A DNA stretch of 64,000 nucleotides from Pohlia nutans (GCA_022496805.1 CM040103.1:10496001-10560000); one strand, 5' to 3'; positions 21,999 to 33,956 are shown, counted from the stretch's first letter. Translations and numbers: made by a program. Notes: generated from the letters alone by a model not told the origin.

Positions 21999-22540
21999 AA
22001 GTGCCTTAATTTCAACAATTTCAAGAATAATCTCGAACCTGCCCGGCTCGGACTATGGTACGAGGAAATGGTAGATCCCCGAAATCTAGCCACGCTGTAG
22101 ATTCTCGCACCATGCACAACAACAAGCCTACTCACACTTGCGGCCTGCTTGTGCATATCCGCCATAGCTGACGATGAGATGACCACGAATCTCGTCAGCT
22201 ATGGCGGGGGAATCACAACGGCCAGGACTCATACAATTGCGCTTCTTCTTCTGCAGCCAAATGATCGAAGTCCGCAGACGAGAAATCACTTCATTCAGGC
22301 AATTTTCTCCCTCTTAGTTGGAAGTTTTGATCGATAGTTTTTGAATTTTCTCTGTAGTCACGGTGTTTGCGCTTTCCTCTCAATCTCCGTGGCGAGTTCC
22401 TGAAGCTTGCTGCTCTCGATTAGATCGAGTCTCGTTCCGCTTTCCCTTTAGAATTAGGGTTTAAAGAAGACGGTAGGGTAACGAAGTCGCGTTCCTGCTT
22501 AGAAACTTGCTTTGGAGTGACTCGTGAGAACGCGTCCCGA

Positions 22541-22806
22541 ATTGTAACCATTTTGCTAAGGTAAATGCAGTTTTTAAGTATTCTTGTTAGCAAATCGGAA
22601 CGCATTAATTGTAACCATTTTGCTAAGGTAAATGCAGTTTTTAAATATTCTTGTTAGCAAATCTGAGAGGATTTTAGACCATTTTGCTAAGGTCAATGCA
22701 GTTTTTAAATATTCTTGTTAGAGTATCGGAACGCATTATTTGTAACCATTTTGCTAAGGTAAATGCAGTTTTTAAATGTTCTTGTTAGCAAAGCGGAGAG
22801 GATTCC
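22541..22806. repeat. Four-copy tandem repeat, about 66 bp, upstream of ribokinase
   Basis: The unit contains ACCATTTTGCTAAGGTAAAT and ATTCTTGTTAGCAAATC. Copies start near 22541, 22608, 22674 and 22740. The array ends about 130 bp before the ribokinase ATG. Confidence 0.9.
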
Positions 22807-22938
22807 AACGCATTTGAGTGTGAAATATTAGGATACCGTATGCAAGGGTGGTGTACATTCTCAAAATCAATACGTACATCTACCTTACTGTTGTTTCTGT
22901 ATCTGATGATGCAGGTGAGGCAGTAGAAGGCTGGAGGC

Positions 22939-25900
22939 ATGACGATGAGCTCCCCTCTGGTCGTGGTCGGATCTGTGAATGCAGACATTTATGTGGAGAT
23001 TGAGCGGTTGCCGATCGAGGGCGAAACCATAGCTGCTAGCAGTGGTCTGACTCTGCCTGGTGGAAAGGGCGCTAATCAAGCTGCTTGTGCTGCTAGTCTT
23101 TCCTATCCCACATACTTCTGTGGTCAGGTACATTAGGCATCAAACTCATTCTGTATCCGAGCTGAACGATCTTCGGCGTTGTCCATATTTTCCTGTTTCG
23201 TTAAATTTGTGAAAGTATACGTGAGTGCACAACAGGGGTATGAATTTGAACATTGCCGTACAAAGTATACATACAATAGATATGTTTACAAAGTTTTTAG
23301 ACATATAAGGGCCGCTTCACACTATGGCTGAAGGTCGAGAGGCCGTCTATTTCCACCAATCAAATTGCAAGAAACCATGAGTTCGGCCTCTCGACCCTTC
23401 ACACTAGAGGCCAAAGTCCAAAGGCCGTGGACCTCCAAAATGCATGACAACACTCTTTGACCGAGGTGACGGCCTCTCGAGAGGAAGTTTGGGTCGGATG
23501 GGAATGGAAACCCAAACTATGGTCGAGAGCCTGTCAATTTCTTTTCATAAAAAATGAAAACTATACTTTATTGGCTATTTTCAGTAGATTTCTTTGGACT
23601 CTCAGCAAAGTTTGGACTCTCAATCCCACGGCCTCTCGACTTGGACGGCCATAGTGTGAAGCGGGGCCCTTACATTAATAGGTATGTTTACAAAGGTTGT
23701 TAGACATATAAACCCTCGAATACATGGGGTTTTTTTAGAGGGGGTCATGAACGCAGATGATTCTCAAACATAATGTAGAGTGCACCCCCGGGGTTTCGAT
23801 CTAACAGCAACGGTTTGTGTCAATCTGTCGCAGGTCGGAGACGATGCCAATGGCAACCTCGTGAAGGATGCACTTGCAACTGCAGGAGTCCGTCTAGATC
23901 ATGTGAACACTGTCGACGCTCCAACCGGTCACGCCGTGGTGATGTTACAACCCGGAGGAACAAACTCCATTATCATTGTGGGAGGAGCCAATGTCGCATG
24001 GCCGACTTTAGAAGATGGCAAGAGCAGACTCACAACGAACGTTCAGGAATTGATCAAACGAGCTGGTGCTGTGCTTCTGCAACGAGAGATTCCCGATGCA
24101 GTCAACCTTGAAGCTGCTCAGGTAGAGAATTCAGGTTTTCCGTTTTAGGGTTCAAGGTTCAATCGCTTACAGAAGTTAACCCCTGACTAGAATGGTCACC
24201 ATGTTTTTTTTAACAGTTTTGAGTAGGCCCTATTTGGACACAAATTTATTTGTTTTTTGACCAACACTTGCAATGATCTTTACTAGTTCTAGTGATATAA
24301 AATTTGGTCCCATCTGAATTATATTTTTCACAATATGATCAATTGAATTTGTCATTTTAAAACTGTGAATCCTTGGTTCTTTAACCCCTAAACGTCCTAG
24401 CGTCCAGAAACTGGATCGTGAACAGATTTGAAACCTTGTAACTTTCTCATACAACCTTGGATGATTCTCATCCAATTCACCTTTGAAAAGCCTATTAGAT
24501 TCTCTATCAATTACAATAAATCCCTTGTGATGGGGAGCTGTTGATAATATTGGAGAGGCCTCCAACTACAAGTATGTCAAAATTGTTGGGTAGATTTTAT
24601 GATTGCAATGATCTTCTCATGTACACTTCATGTACATCTGAGCCATGCTAATATCTACTTTTGAGGCTAGAATCTACTTCTGTTCAAAGAGTTGGAACGT
24701 TTAGGGGTTAAGGATTAAAGAGCACCTATCCTCTTTGTGGAGAATAGTTCTGGCCAGTTAATTGACGTCTCCTTAAACGTTCTATTCCTCATTGGGTGCA
24801 GATTGCCAAGAGTGCCGGTGTCCCTGTGATAATGGATGCTGGAGGGGCCGATGGTCCCATTCAAGAAGAGCTACTGAAATGTCTGACTATTTTGAGCCCT
24901 AACGAGTCAGAGTTGGCGCGCTTAACATCAATGCCGACCAATTCTTTAGAAGAAATTCTTCAAGCAGCTGCCAAGGTTCTAGAGATGGTATGCCTCGTAT
25001 CTTTGCATTTCTAGATTCTGCTCACTTGTGTTGGCTGCGAGGTGATCTAATCAGATGTCATGTGCAATAGTTTGACATGCTTCTTAATGTTTGGATCAGG
25101 GTGTTACGCAAGTATTGGTGAAGATGGGAGCGAACGGCTCAGTGCTTGTGCGTGATCAGGAGCCTCCAGTTTTCCAACCTGCTCTTCTAGCTCCAGTGGT
25201 AGTTGACACAACAGGTGCCGGCGACACTTTTACAGCTGCCTACACTGTTGCTCTCATTGAGCGTCAGACACCTGCCGAAGCCCTCAGATTTGCTGGTACG
25301 TTTCCTAATTTGGTTTCTGCATCAATTTTGAACAATTAATTACTCTCTCTGTTCACGAATATTTGCAGGCATTTTTTTTACAATAATTGTCCTGTGTTTT
25401 ATACTTCAAACGCGAGCCCTGTCCACTTCAAACAGGACGGACAATGAGAGTGACACATTACTATTAAAGATAGACCATTTTTCAAGTACTGAGACGGCTT
25501 TCTTTGACCAAGAAAACGTTAAGTTAAAACTAGGACAATTGTTTCTGGACAGTTATAGGGAGTATGTTCTTCTACTTTGAAACAAGACTTGAGGTTCTAT
25601 CAGTGTCTGATTCTCCTCCCCTTCCTCCTCGCAGCCGCATCGGCTTCAATTTGTGTGCAAGGAAAAGGTGCTATGCCAAGCATGCCTGAAAGGAAGGCAG
25701 TTCTAGAGCTCTTGAAGGAACATCCTGTTGCGGCCGAGGCGAGCTTTTCTTTTCCAAATGTAGGGAGTGGCCACCGCACGAGAGCCACCCTGTGTGGGAT
25801 GAACCCAAACAAGGGAGGTAGCCAGAGGGCCTCCCTTTCCATGAAGGGCCTTTATGAAGGTGGTAGCCTGAGGGCCAGAGGTCTCGGAATGCGTGACGCC

Positions 25901-26005
25901 CTACCTGGAACTCCAGCAAACTCACGATTCAAATTGTCCTACAGTGAAGTAGTAGCATCTCACAAATCATGTCTCCCTGTGAGGTTTGGAGTATTTGCCG
26001 TGTGA
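22939..26005 (+). CDS. RBSK: Ribokinase (PfkB family)
   Basis: Five exons: 22939-23127, 23834-24121, 24802-24987, 25100-25295 and 25635-26005. They total 1230 nt, or 409 aa plus TGA, with consistent phases. PfkB signatures are VVVGSVNADIYVEIERLPIE (N-terminus), PGGKGANQAA (residues 40-49, sugar/nucleotide lid), LLQREIP, LSPNESELARL, and DTTGAGDTF (257-265) whose second Asp (263) is the expected catalytic base. The enzyme makes ribose 5-phosphate from ribose and ATP. An in-frame TAG just before the ATG fixes this start and leaves no plastid transit peptide, unlike typical plant ribokinase, so a cytosolic form or an upstream alternative exon should be considered. The family usually ends near MPERKAVLELL; here the frame runs on about 85 residues rich in Gly/Arg/Ser. 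Introns 1 and 2 are filled with MITEs. Confidence 0.9.
23213..23812. repeat. Dispersed ~245-bp repeat split by a MITE (ribokinase intron 1)
   Basis: Sequence from GTATACGTGAGTGCACA to GTAGAGTGCACCCC matches, in inverse orientation, about 56335-56577 in an intron of the TKPR-like gene. The 23307-23672 MITE interrupts it. Confidence 0.65.
23307..23672. repeat. MITE with GGGCCGCTTCACACTATGG termini (copy b)
   Basis: AAGGGCCGCTTCACACTATG on the left pairs with CATAGTGTGAAGCGGGGCCC (then TTA) on the right, 366 bp. It lies in ribokinase intron 1. Similar GGGCC-ended MITEs are often hAT-derived. Confidence 0.8.
24176..24384. repeat. TTAA MITE subfamily 3 (copy d), ribokinase intron 2
   Basis: TTAACCCCTGACTAGAATGG to CCTTGGTTCTTTAA, 209 bp. 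Its right TTAA (24381-24384) is also the left TTAA of the next element. Confidence 0.8.
24381..24711. repeat. TTAA MITE subfamily 2, short form, ribokinase intron 2
   Basis: TTAACCCCTAAACGTCCTAG on the left; GGAACGTTTAGGGGTTAA on the right, 331 bp. Both ends match the ends of the long subfamily 2 copies (GCGTCCAGAAACTGG; TTGAACAGAAGTAGATTC as reverse complement), so it is an internal-deletion form. Confidence 0.85.
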
Positions 26006-26184
26006 GTTTTTGCCCTCACTGACAGGCAGAATCGATTTACATCGTGGTGAGACATCTGTGATTATTTCTTCTGGTAATGGTGCTTACCTTGTCTTTGCAT
26101 CTTCGAAAGCAAATGCTCTCTGCACAAACATATTCTATTTGTCATGCAAAATTTCCCTTGTCACTTACTATTCCGGAAGCTCTT

Positions 26185-26406
26185 TTAACCCTTAAATATC
26201 CCATGGGGATAGTATATACATTGTCGTATAACTGAAATTTGCTACCAACAAGAAACTCTAAATTGGGATCTTAATAGCTCACTAGAACCGTTTTTTATCT
26301 AAATTTCAACTCTCTTTTGAACTCAAACCCATTCAAGGTGTGGATCTATTCAAAATACAACCAAAATACATCGTATTCTACTGGCCGCAACTGATTTAGG
26401 GGTTAA
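26185..26406. repeat. TTAA MITE subfamily 1 (copy b)
   Basis: TTAACCCTTAAATATCCCAT to CTGATTTAGGGGTTAA, 222 bp, matching 598-796. It shares its right TTAA with the next element. Confidence 0.8.
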
Positions 26407-26962
26407 CCCCTAAATGTCCTCACCTTCAAATTCGGCAGTTTTGCAATGATGCTTCATAAAATGCAACCGTAGAGGGATATTTTGAACTTGGTATATGAAT
26501 AAAGGTTGTGCATTATAATTTTTTTTATTCTATCCATATAGTTAGATTTGCGATTGCTATCACCAATATTTTGTTATAGAATTTGAAACTTCAAATTCAA
26601 AATTCTTTTCTAATTTAATTACGAATAACATATCGACAATTTGTACATGAAATTTGTTGTGATTGGTCGAAATGAAATACTCAAAGTGTAGTGATTTTTG
26701 GAGATCTTTTGGTTGCTTCATTTTATGAGTTGACTTTTTCAATGTACTTTTACACTTAAAACTTTGGAATTTTGGGTGAATCACTACAACATGAAATGAG
26801 GCATAAAAATTACGCAAATCATCTCTTTTCTAATTACAAAACAATTTCCCTTAAAATATATAGTAAAAAATCCATATTGCAAAAAGTCAATGATGGATGA
26901 GAAATCTATGTTTGAATTTGTGCATCGTCCATTTTTTGAACGGTTAAAGGTTTAGGGGTTAA
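26403..26962. repeat. TTAA MITE subfamily 4 (intact copy)
   Basis: TTAACCCCTAAATGTCCTCA to AAAGGTTTAGGGGTTAA, 560 bp. An inverted partial copy lies at about 27960-28362 and degraded copies at 8560-9284. Confidence 0.85.
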
Positions 26963-27077
26963 GTCGGAGCATTCTAATGTTCCACAAATGTAAATTAAAA
27001 TGTTTGGACAAAATAAGCCCCACCTCAAGCTTAGTGGTGCGGCTGACTTTGGTTTAGAGCAATCTTATTGCATTTTT

Positions 27078-29004
27078 TTAACCCCGAAACGTCTGGGGAG
27101 GCCACAAACTGGCTTATGAAAGTAACTCACTATTCAATCCTAACTGCTATATGGATTTTTTTCATCCAATTCCTTTTATGAAGGATTTTGTTGGTCATGC
27201 TATCTCTTCAAGTTAAATTCAAATCATTCAAGCTATTTTTGGATTTTACATGGGGTCCTAACTACAAAAGGGTAGTAAGAATGGTTGACCGTGTGTATTT
27301 TGAATTTCTATTTATTTTCTACTTAAACTAAATTTAGGCCATGAAAATGAGCTCTATTGCATTTGCAGTTAACTAACAAAATGAAACTTACTAAGTCTAA
27401 TTTCTATTTCACTTTGATTTTTTGGAAAAATCTGAAAAATTATGTGTTTTATTAGAGCTACAGGTTCGATATGTACTACCATAGTGTGGCCAAAAATTCT
27501 AAATTTAGATACACGGATGATTTTCATTTACTGTGATATTCTTTATTGTCATTCACACTTTTGATTAAAAACTTGAAAATTTTAGTAGATTTTGTAATTG
27601 ATATGAATTTTCTTTCAAATCAATTCAAAAATCATAGTAATTTCAAAATTTCACCTAAATTTATGAAAATTTCATGATTTGTAGTAAACACATGGCTTCA
27701 TCTACCAAAAATATAAATTGAATTCTTATCTTATTTATAGTGGCGAAATTGAGTGTGACATGTAAAATACGATTCCATAGTTAGAGGCCTACTATTGCAC
27801 CTCCAAATTTCAAACAACTATTAGGAGATCAAAGGAATCGCAAAGCATTTTCTCTAACTTCAGTTGGGCCAAGCAACGAGGGTTGGAGAGTTTAATTATT
27901 TTATTTGCATACTCTTTACAATGTAAAGGGTATCGTCTTACAAGGGCTTATTAATAAGAATGTAATTGCATTTCATGTTGTAGTAATTCACCCAAAATTT
28001 TGAAGATTTTAGTTTGATTGTGCTTTTGAAAAATAAACTCATAAAATTAAGTAACCAAAAAATCTCCAAAAATCATTGAGCTTAGAGTATCATATTTCAA
28101 CCAATCACAACTTTCATACTCAACTAATAAACATTTTATTTGTGATTGAATTACAAAACAATTTTGAATATTAGGTTTCAAATTTTATACAAAAATATTG
28201 GTGATAGTAATCTCAGACCTAACAGGATAGATAGACTTCAAAATTTACAATGTACAACTTTTATTTATACACCAAGTTCAAAATATCCCTCTTAGTTGCA
28301 TTTTATAATGCGTCTTAACAAAACAACCAAATTTGGAGAAAGGTGAGAACGTTTAGGGTATAAGAGGGGCCACATAAATGGAAAATGTGCCATGTATGTA
28401 CAATAGGGCCAAGGAACAATGATAAATGTAAAAACAAACACAATAGGAAAATCATATCCGCTACACAATAGTTGCGAAAGATCCAAATTTTTGGTAGAAG
28501 GTAGAAGGAACAATACAATTTCTTAACAAGGGGGGGGGGGGGGGGGTTTGAGGATAGGCACCGCGGAAATTAAAGAAGACATGGGTAGCTATTGTATAAA
28601 AAAAGGATCAACAAGATTGCACAGTTTTTGAAAAAATGCCACCATTGAGAAGATTGATGGAACTCATTATGTACATATTCTGAAATCAGATGTTCAAAAG
28701 TGCCCCAAAAATTCCAAAGTTTTTACTGTACATATAGATTATTATGATTCTCATTTGAAAAACATTTAACATAATTTGGAGGTGTGAGGAGGAAGATACA
28801 AGGGTTTGAAGTGATTCCAAGACAACCTCTTTACAGTTCAAAAAATCACCAAAACTTGCACTCTTCATGAATTTCCAATCCATTCAAGAAAAGAGCTAGA
28901 GTCTTTTTGTTGCTCACTCTACATTTTACGGCCCAACGACTCAAATTTCCTTACTTTTGAATTCCAAAATTCCCTTAAAGGTTTGATGTTCTTTTAGGGG
29001 TTAA
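27078..29004. repeat. Long TTAA-bounded segment (possibly composite)
   Basis: The outer ends are TTAACCCCGAAACGTC (27078) and CTTTTAGGGGTTAA (to 29004). Inside lies an inverted subfamily 4 fragment (about 27960-28362, end GAACGTTTAGGGTATAA) and the G17 tract. It may be one 1.9-kb element with nested insertion, or unrelated solo ends. Confidence 0.4.
28530..28546. repeat. Poly-G tract (about 17)
   Basis: A homopolymer run; its length is unreliable in any assembly. A second G tract is at 34503-34518. Confidence 0.85.
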
Positions 29005-29945
29005 TACAATTAATATTTAATTGGACACGAGTGGGGTGATTCACATGCTTCGGGACAATTAGATGTCAAATACGTATTACAATGGTGATGAGTTTTACAA
29101 AAATGTCATATTTTGTCCATTTCTGCTATTCTTAGCATTTTGGAAACCTCATAGAAAGTATTTTAACATGTTTATAAATCTTGCTCTAGAAGACACAAAT
29201 CCTAAAGTGTTCATTACTTGAAAAGTGCATTTAGAGATTAGGAGCAGTATTATTGTTTAATTTATAATAAATCACTCAAATCATACACAACCATGTTGAT
29301 AAACACCAATCCCACTTAGAACTTGTATGTGGCATAGGGTAAGCAACTCTAATTTACAAACTACCTTTTGTTGGCTCTGTGCTTTGCTTTTTTGTTTGTT
29401 CTCAACTCCTTTATTGTTCCCTTGCAAGAAAACCTTCCTTGTTTTGATCTCAAAACCAACGACTTTGTTTGACCCTTATGTCACAAATTTTAATCTTACG
29501 ATTCTACAAGGTTTAGTCTTATACTTATTGAGATGACTAAAAGATCGATTAAAAAAACATACTCATTTTATTTTTAAAAAAAATGTAAAAAAGTGATATT
29601 TTATATTATAAAGTTAAATGATTGAAAAAAATAAAATAAAGTGAGAATGCAAAAAATAAAATAAAAACATTATTCATATTTTGTATTAAAGATTTTGATC
29701 TTCATAGATAATAGTTCAGTGAGTTAGGATTGATGTTGGTCGGCTGCCCAAAATTAGAGTTGTTGAGACGGTACTTAAAAGAGACTCTTAGTCTCTGTAT
29801 ATTTCTTTTTCTTAACTCTCTTGAAAAATGAGACATATTCTTGGAGATTGGAGCGAACTTAGATTATAGAGGGTAACACGTTTTGACATTCTCTGGCATA
29901 TCAACAAGGATGGCAATGCAATGCGGAAGTCTATGGCGCCCACTA

Positions 29946-30161
29946 CACTAAATAGGTAGATTAGTGATAGATAATTATAAGATTTGAAAATATCATAGAT
30001 TTTTACTCTCGACAAAAAAAATTACCAAAGACATTGATTCCAATACTATTGAAAGATCTCCATCTTGACCAATATAGAGGGTAAAAAAATTGATCAACAG
30101 CAAAAACTTACAACATGTTTATGTAAATTAGTGTATCTAACACTAATCTACCTATTTAGTG
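29946..30161. repeat. MITE with CACTAAATAGG termini and TA flanks (copy b)
   Basis: CACTAAATAGGTAGATTAGT on the left and its inverse on the right, with TA directly outside both (29944-29945, 30162-30163). Sister of 1721-2092. Confidence 0.7.
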
Positions 30162-30689
30162 TAGCTGTATGTCTGTCGTTTTTCATTCTCCACTTAGTAT
30201 AAACAATGAACTGTGGTAGAATATTATGCCAATGTATTTGTCTTCTTGTGACCAAAATTTCTCACCAGCATTGATACAATCTATGTGCCTATCGCGGTTT
30301 CATTTTTTTTCATTTATAGTCAATGAAAACGATACATTTTCTATTAATGGCCTGATGCGGAGAATTGTGTGGGCGTTTCCAAGAGTGAGATGTTTTTTTG
30401 AACTTATAGAAAGTGAGTGAATCCTTGCGTTTTGAAGGTGTGAATTAAGTCGTTGATAGGTAATCTTTTAAAGAATTTAAATCCCACTAATAGTTGAATA
30501 GATATGAACTACTATAATAATATCTTTAAATGGTATTAGGAAGGCAATCCCATATTTTTAGGGTTATTAGGTGCCATGGAAATAGTGAGGCTTATGTGCA
30601 TGAGTATCAAGATGAAAGACTTGGTAATCACTACCATTTACGAAAGGAGATGAAATTGGTGATAAATGGATAAGTAATGAAGCAAAGAT

Positions 30690-31090
30690 CAACCCATGTC
30701 TTTTATAAAGGTGCGTCAGCTCCAGTTGGTAGCGGAGATGGTGAAGATGACAGTGAAGAAGTTGAGGGCTCAATACCAAAGGATGTTACTGGCGTATTCA
30801 ACAATGACATAGAGAATGAGCTCGTGAGTGCTAAATTTGTCAATGAGGAACCATAGTCAAATGAAGAAGTTGATGATGACGATCAAGAAGAGGAGCCAGA
30901 GGAGGAGCAGTACGATTACGAAGTTGATGTCAATGTTTTAATAGCCCAAAAGCCAGAAAAGTAAAAACACTAAAGCATAGATTCGTTGTTCGTAAATATA
31001 TTGGAGAGCATTTAATATCTAAAGAGACCATCTCAGAGACCGAGTCTGATAGTGGAAATGAAGAATATATAGGAGAGTCTGGCAGTGACT
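30690..31090 (+). pseudogene. Relic of an acidic protein-coding segment
   Basis: A GA-rich stretch reads in one frame as a run of Asp/Glu clusters (SGDGEDDSEEVEGSIPKD, then SNEEVDDDDQEEEPEEEQYD) broken by stops. After a shift it reads ISETESDSGNEEYIGESGSD. Acidic N-terminal segments of this kind occur in several transposases as well as host proteins. Its family is not recognisable. Confidence 0.4.
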
Positions 31091-31273
31091 AGCCCCACTG
31101 TAATTTGAGTAATTTGTACAAGTTACTACCAATTAGGTAGAAAACAACTGTGTTTGAATTGGATTTGCTTAGCTTTTAATCTCAAGCACAATTTGATCAC
31201 ACTTTGTCTATGTATCTCGAAATAAGGATTGCAGATTAAATGTCAGAAATATGCATAATTATGATTTTGCCAA

Positions 31274-31874
31274 TTAACCTCTAAACATACTAGCCTTTTG
31301 AACACAAGTAGAGGCTAGCCTCTAAAATAGATATTAGCATGGCTCAGATGTACATGAGGTATACATCAGAGTCACCATAGGAAGCATAAAATCTGCCATT
31401 ATTTAATTAGGTTTCTTGCTTCATTTTTTCCTTCTTTGGATGAAAGTCATTTATTTTTTGGGAATTCTTCATGAAGCTGTTGTCCTATTTAATGATTACA
31501 TGTTTTTTTTAAATTACAAATGTAGAAGTATGTCAAGTAGTTAATGAAGCCTAAATTGCATTGACTGTAGGTAAAAGGCGACATTGCCTAAAAGAGGTCA
31601 TAGAGTTAAGAAATACATAAATGTTAAAAAATCACCAAATTTAAGAATACCTCATTTGAAATTCGTTTCGTCAAATTTTACAAAAAATAATTATATTTTA
31701 GTTTGCAATGAAATTTAGAAGGCTCTTTTAATTTTAACTTTTAGAATTGATAATCAAATATTGGTGATAGTATTAGTGAATCAAACCGTACGGATGGACT
31801 CTGAAATAGTAAGTTACAAATGCTTTTCCTCAAATTGTCAATTCCAAGGACACCAGGGTGGGTGTAGGGGTTAA
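31274..31874. repeat. TTAA MITE subfamily 2, long form (copy b, inverted)
   Basis: TTAACCTCTAAACATACTAG to GGGTGTAGGGGTTAA, 601 bp. Reverse-orientation relative of 2926-3513. Confidence 0.8.
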
Positions 31875-33956
31875 GAACCTCTTTTGTTTATTGTGAAACA
31901 AAAAACCATTATAAGAAATTACAAATCTTCCTAAACCCTTTTGTAAATGAGGTGGTTACGTTTCAACTGAGCTAAGTATTTACCACGGTGGTCAAAACTG
32001 AAATGGGACCCCAATGTTGGTGAAAATTGCTATGTGGACAGAGCACAATACGAGTGGGCCCTCTCATCCAAGACCAAGGTTACTCTCTAAATTAGGAGAT
32101 GTAGGAGAGTAGTACTGGGAACGCTGTAGGGCAGCCAGAAGTTGTGCGGGAACGCTGGGAGTCCATTCGAACTCACCTACGTTGTTTCGTTGTCCTCAGA
32201 GCATGCTCCAAGCCCTCTGCCCCCTGACAGCAATGTTCACTTTGTCCATCGGGGCTATAGCCTAAAAGTTGCCCAGAAAAGTTGCAGTACACCCTTCATT
32301 CTAGTAAGTAGTGAAAGTTATGCAACGATGTCGTGCACTAGACCTGCAAAATGAAAACTATGCCAAAAAAATAAACATTGACAATAGAGCTATTAAGGCA
32401 TACATGAATGAATAATAACATACATACACTCAAAGAATTGTAATCATATAAGAAATAAATGTAAGGGTCTTGGCTTTATTTTTCTTGAAGAGAAAATATT
32501 TGTTCAACATACACTAAACTTTCTAGTCGTTTTTGACTTAAATACAAAAAGTTTGTTATTCATGCAACACGTTTTTCTCCTTCAACATGATAGCCTTCAC
32601 TTTTAGTTTTACATATTTCAGTTCAACTCAGTTCTTTTTTGAAACTTAGTAGCTACTGCTTAAAGAAGTTAGAGTTGGTGAAATCAAGCAATGAAGGATG
32701 TATTAAAGAGAAATTTTCTATTTAGCTCTTTTTGTCTTGTTGGTGTGGTGCAAGCGTATCCTTTTTGTGACATTAGAGAAATTCGTAAAGTCTCTGGATC
32801 ACTGATCCAGAGCTCCATCCTCCATCCTTATATTTGAGTTATCCGGATAGTCCATCACACAAGCTCAAAAGAGGTGTGCCGGGTTAAGTTTGGAAGCCGG
32901 CAGTAGGGGGCGAGGGCGCTCGTGCTCTCTCTCGCAGCAGGAGGAGAAGGTTTCACCAGTGATTTGTAAAACGGGGCTGATATCTGTTTAGGGTTTCCAG
33001 CATCGTGATCCTCAGGAGGAAGAGCGTTCTTAGAGCTCCAAGAAGCCGGCAATGGCGGGATAGATTCTTTGTCTTGTTTTTTTCGTTGGCAATGGTAGTT
33101 TTAAGTGGAGAGTCCTCTTTCCTTCACTTTCTCACAGTTGAGTGAGAGAGCTCGTTTCTTTATGCCAATTCTTGAGGCTTTTCTTCGTTTCTCCACGAAT
33201 CTTTTTAGAATTATCTTTGCTATCTTGCATCAAGGAGTTCACGTCTTCTCCTCGTTCAATGCACTGAGTGAGGTTCTTTTTGGAGGTGTGTTTGCGGATA
33301 GTGTAGGGTTTTCTTTAACAGATAGTCGCGCCAAGTTATAGTCACTCTTGATCGGATGCCGGCATATCTTGTCAGATCAGGGAAGGAGATTCTTGTAGGC
33401 GATGTAGCATTGTCAAATTGTGAGGAAGTCCCTGAACTCTCACTTTCCCAGAGGAATTTGCGGTTCTTGAATATTTCAGGGATCCGCCAATCGTCTCATA
33501 GTCTTGGGCCATATTCCTAGACCAAGCCCAAAGTACCAGAAAATTTAGGACTGGGCTATGGAGCTGTTTCTTGAGTTTACAATTTCTTGGACTGCCGTTA
33601 TGGGCATTCTTGGAAAATATGGAAAGGCTATTTGTTTTTTTTTTAATTTTTAAATTTTTTTTTTAGGAAAAACAACGAGTCCCAGAATTAACCAAGATTC
33701 CCGATCGCGCGCTTTTCATGAGCATAAAATCTTAGTGACTGGCCACCCAACCAATGTGCGATTTGCCACATTGTTGATCATAACTTTCGTTCTTGTCCTT
33801 CAGCTAAGATTTATAAAGAACATGGTAGACCTGTTCTTGATGCGGCAGATGAGCATGACTCTCACGGACGAAGAAGATCTTCGCGAGGCAAAATCGTGAC
33901 TTGGGAGGTTGTTGGGAACCGGACTCAACGGCCTCCATCTCAGGGTGCCTGGGCAC

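Larger units (their letters stand above)
19187..22938. other. 3.7-kb intergenic region between divergent eIF3e and ribokinase
   Basis: The two genes face away from each other, so both promoters lie here. About 19320-20560 is AT-rich with no feature I can name. The rest holds microsatellites, a SINE-like unit, a hairpin MITE, a hAT-like MITE (21634-21998) and a 66-bp tandem array. Confidence 0.6.

Noticed and set aside
22541..22806. CRISPR-like array
   Set aside because: The units are contiguous 66-bp tandem repeats without unique spacers, in a plant nuclear context.
598..31874. CCCCTAAA/TTTAGGGG motifs as interstitial telomere repeats
   Set aside because: They resemble the plant telomere unit CCCTAAA but occur singly, in inverted pairs at element ends and next to TTAA, never as tandem arrays.
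32142..33341. Short ORFs on both strands between 32.1 and 33.4 kb
   Set aside because: Each under 80 codons, no family similarity, no consistent splice structure; nothing joins them into a gene.
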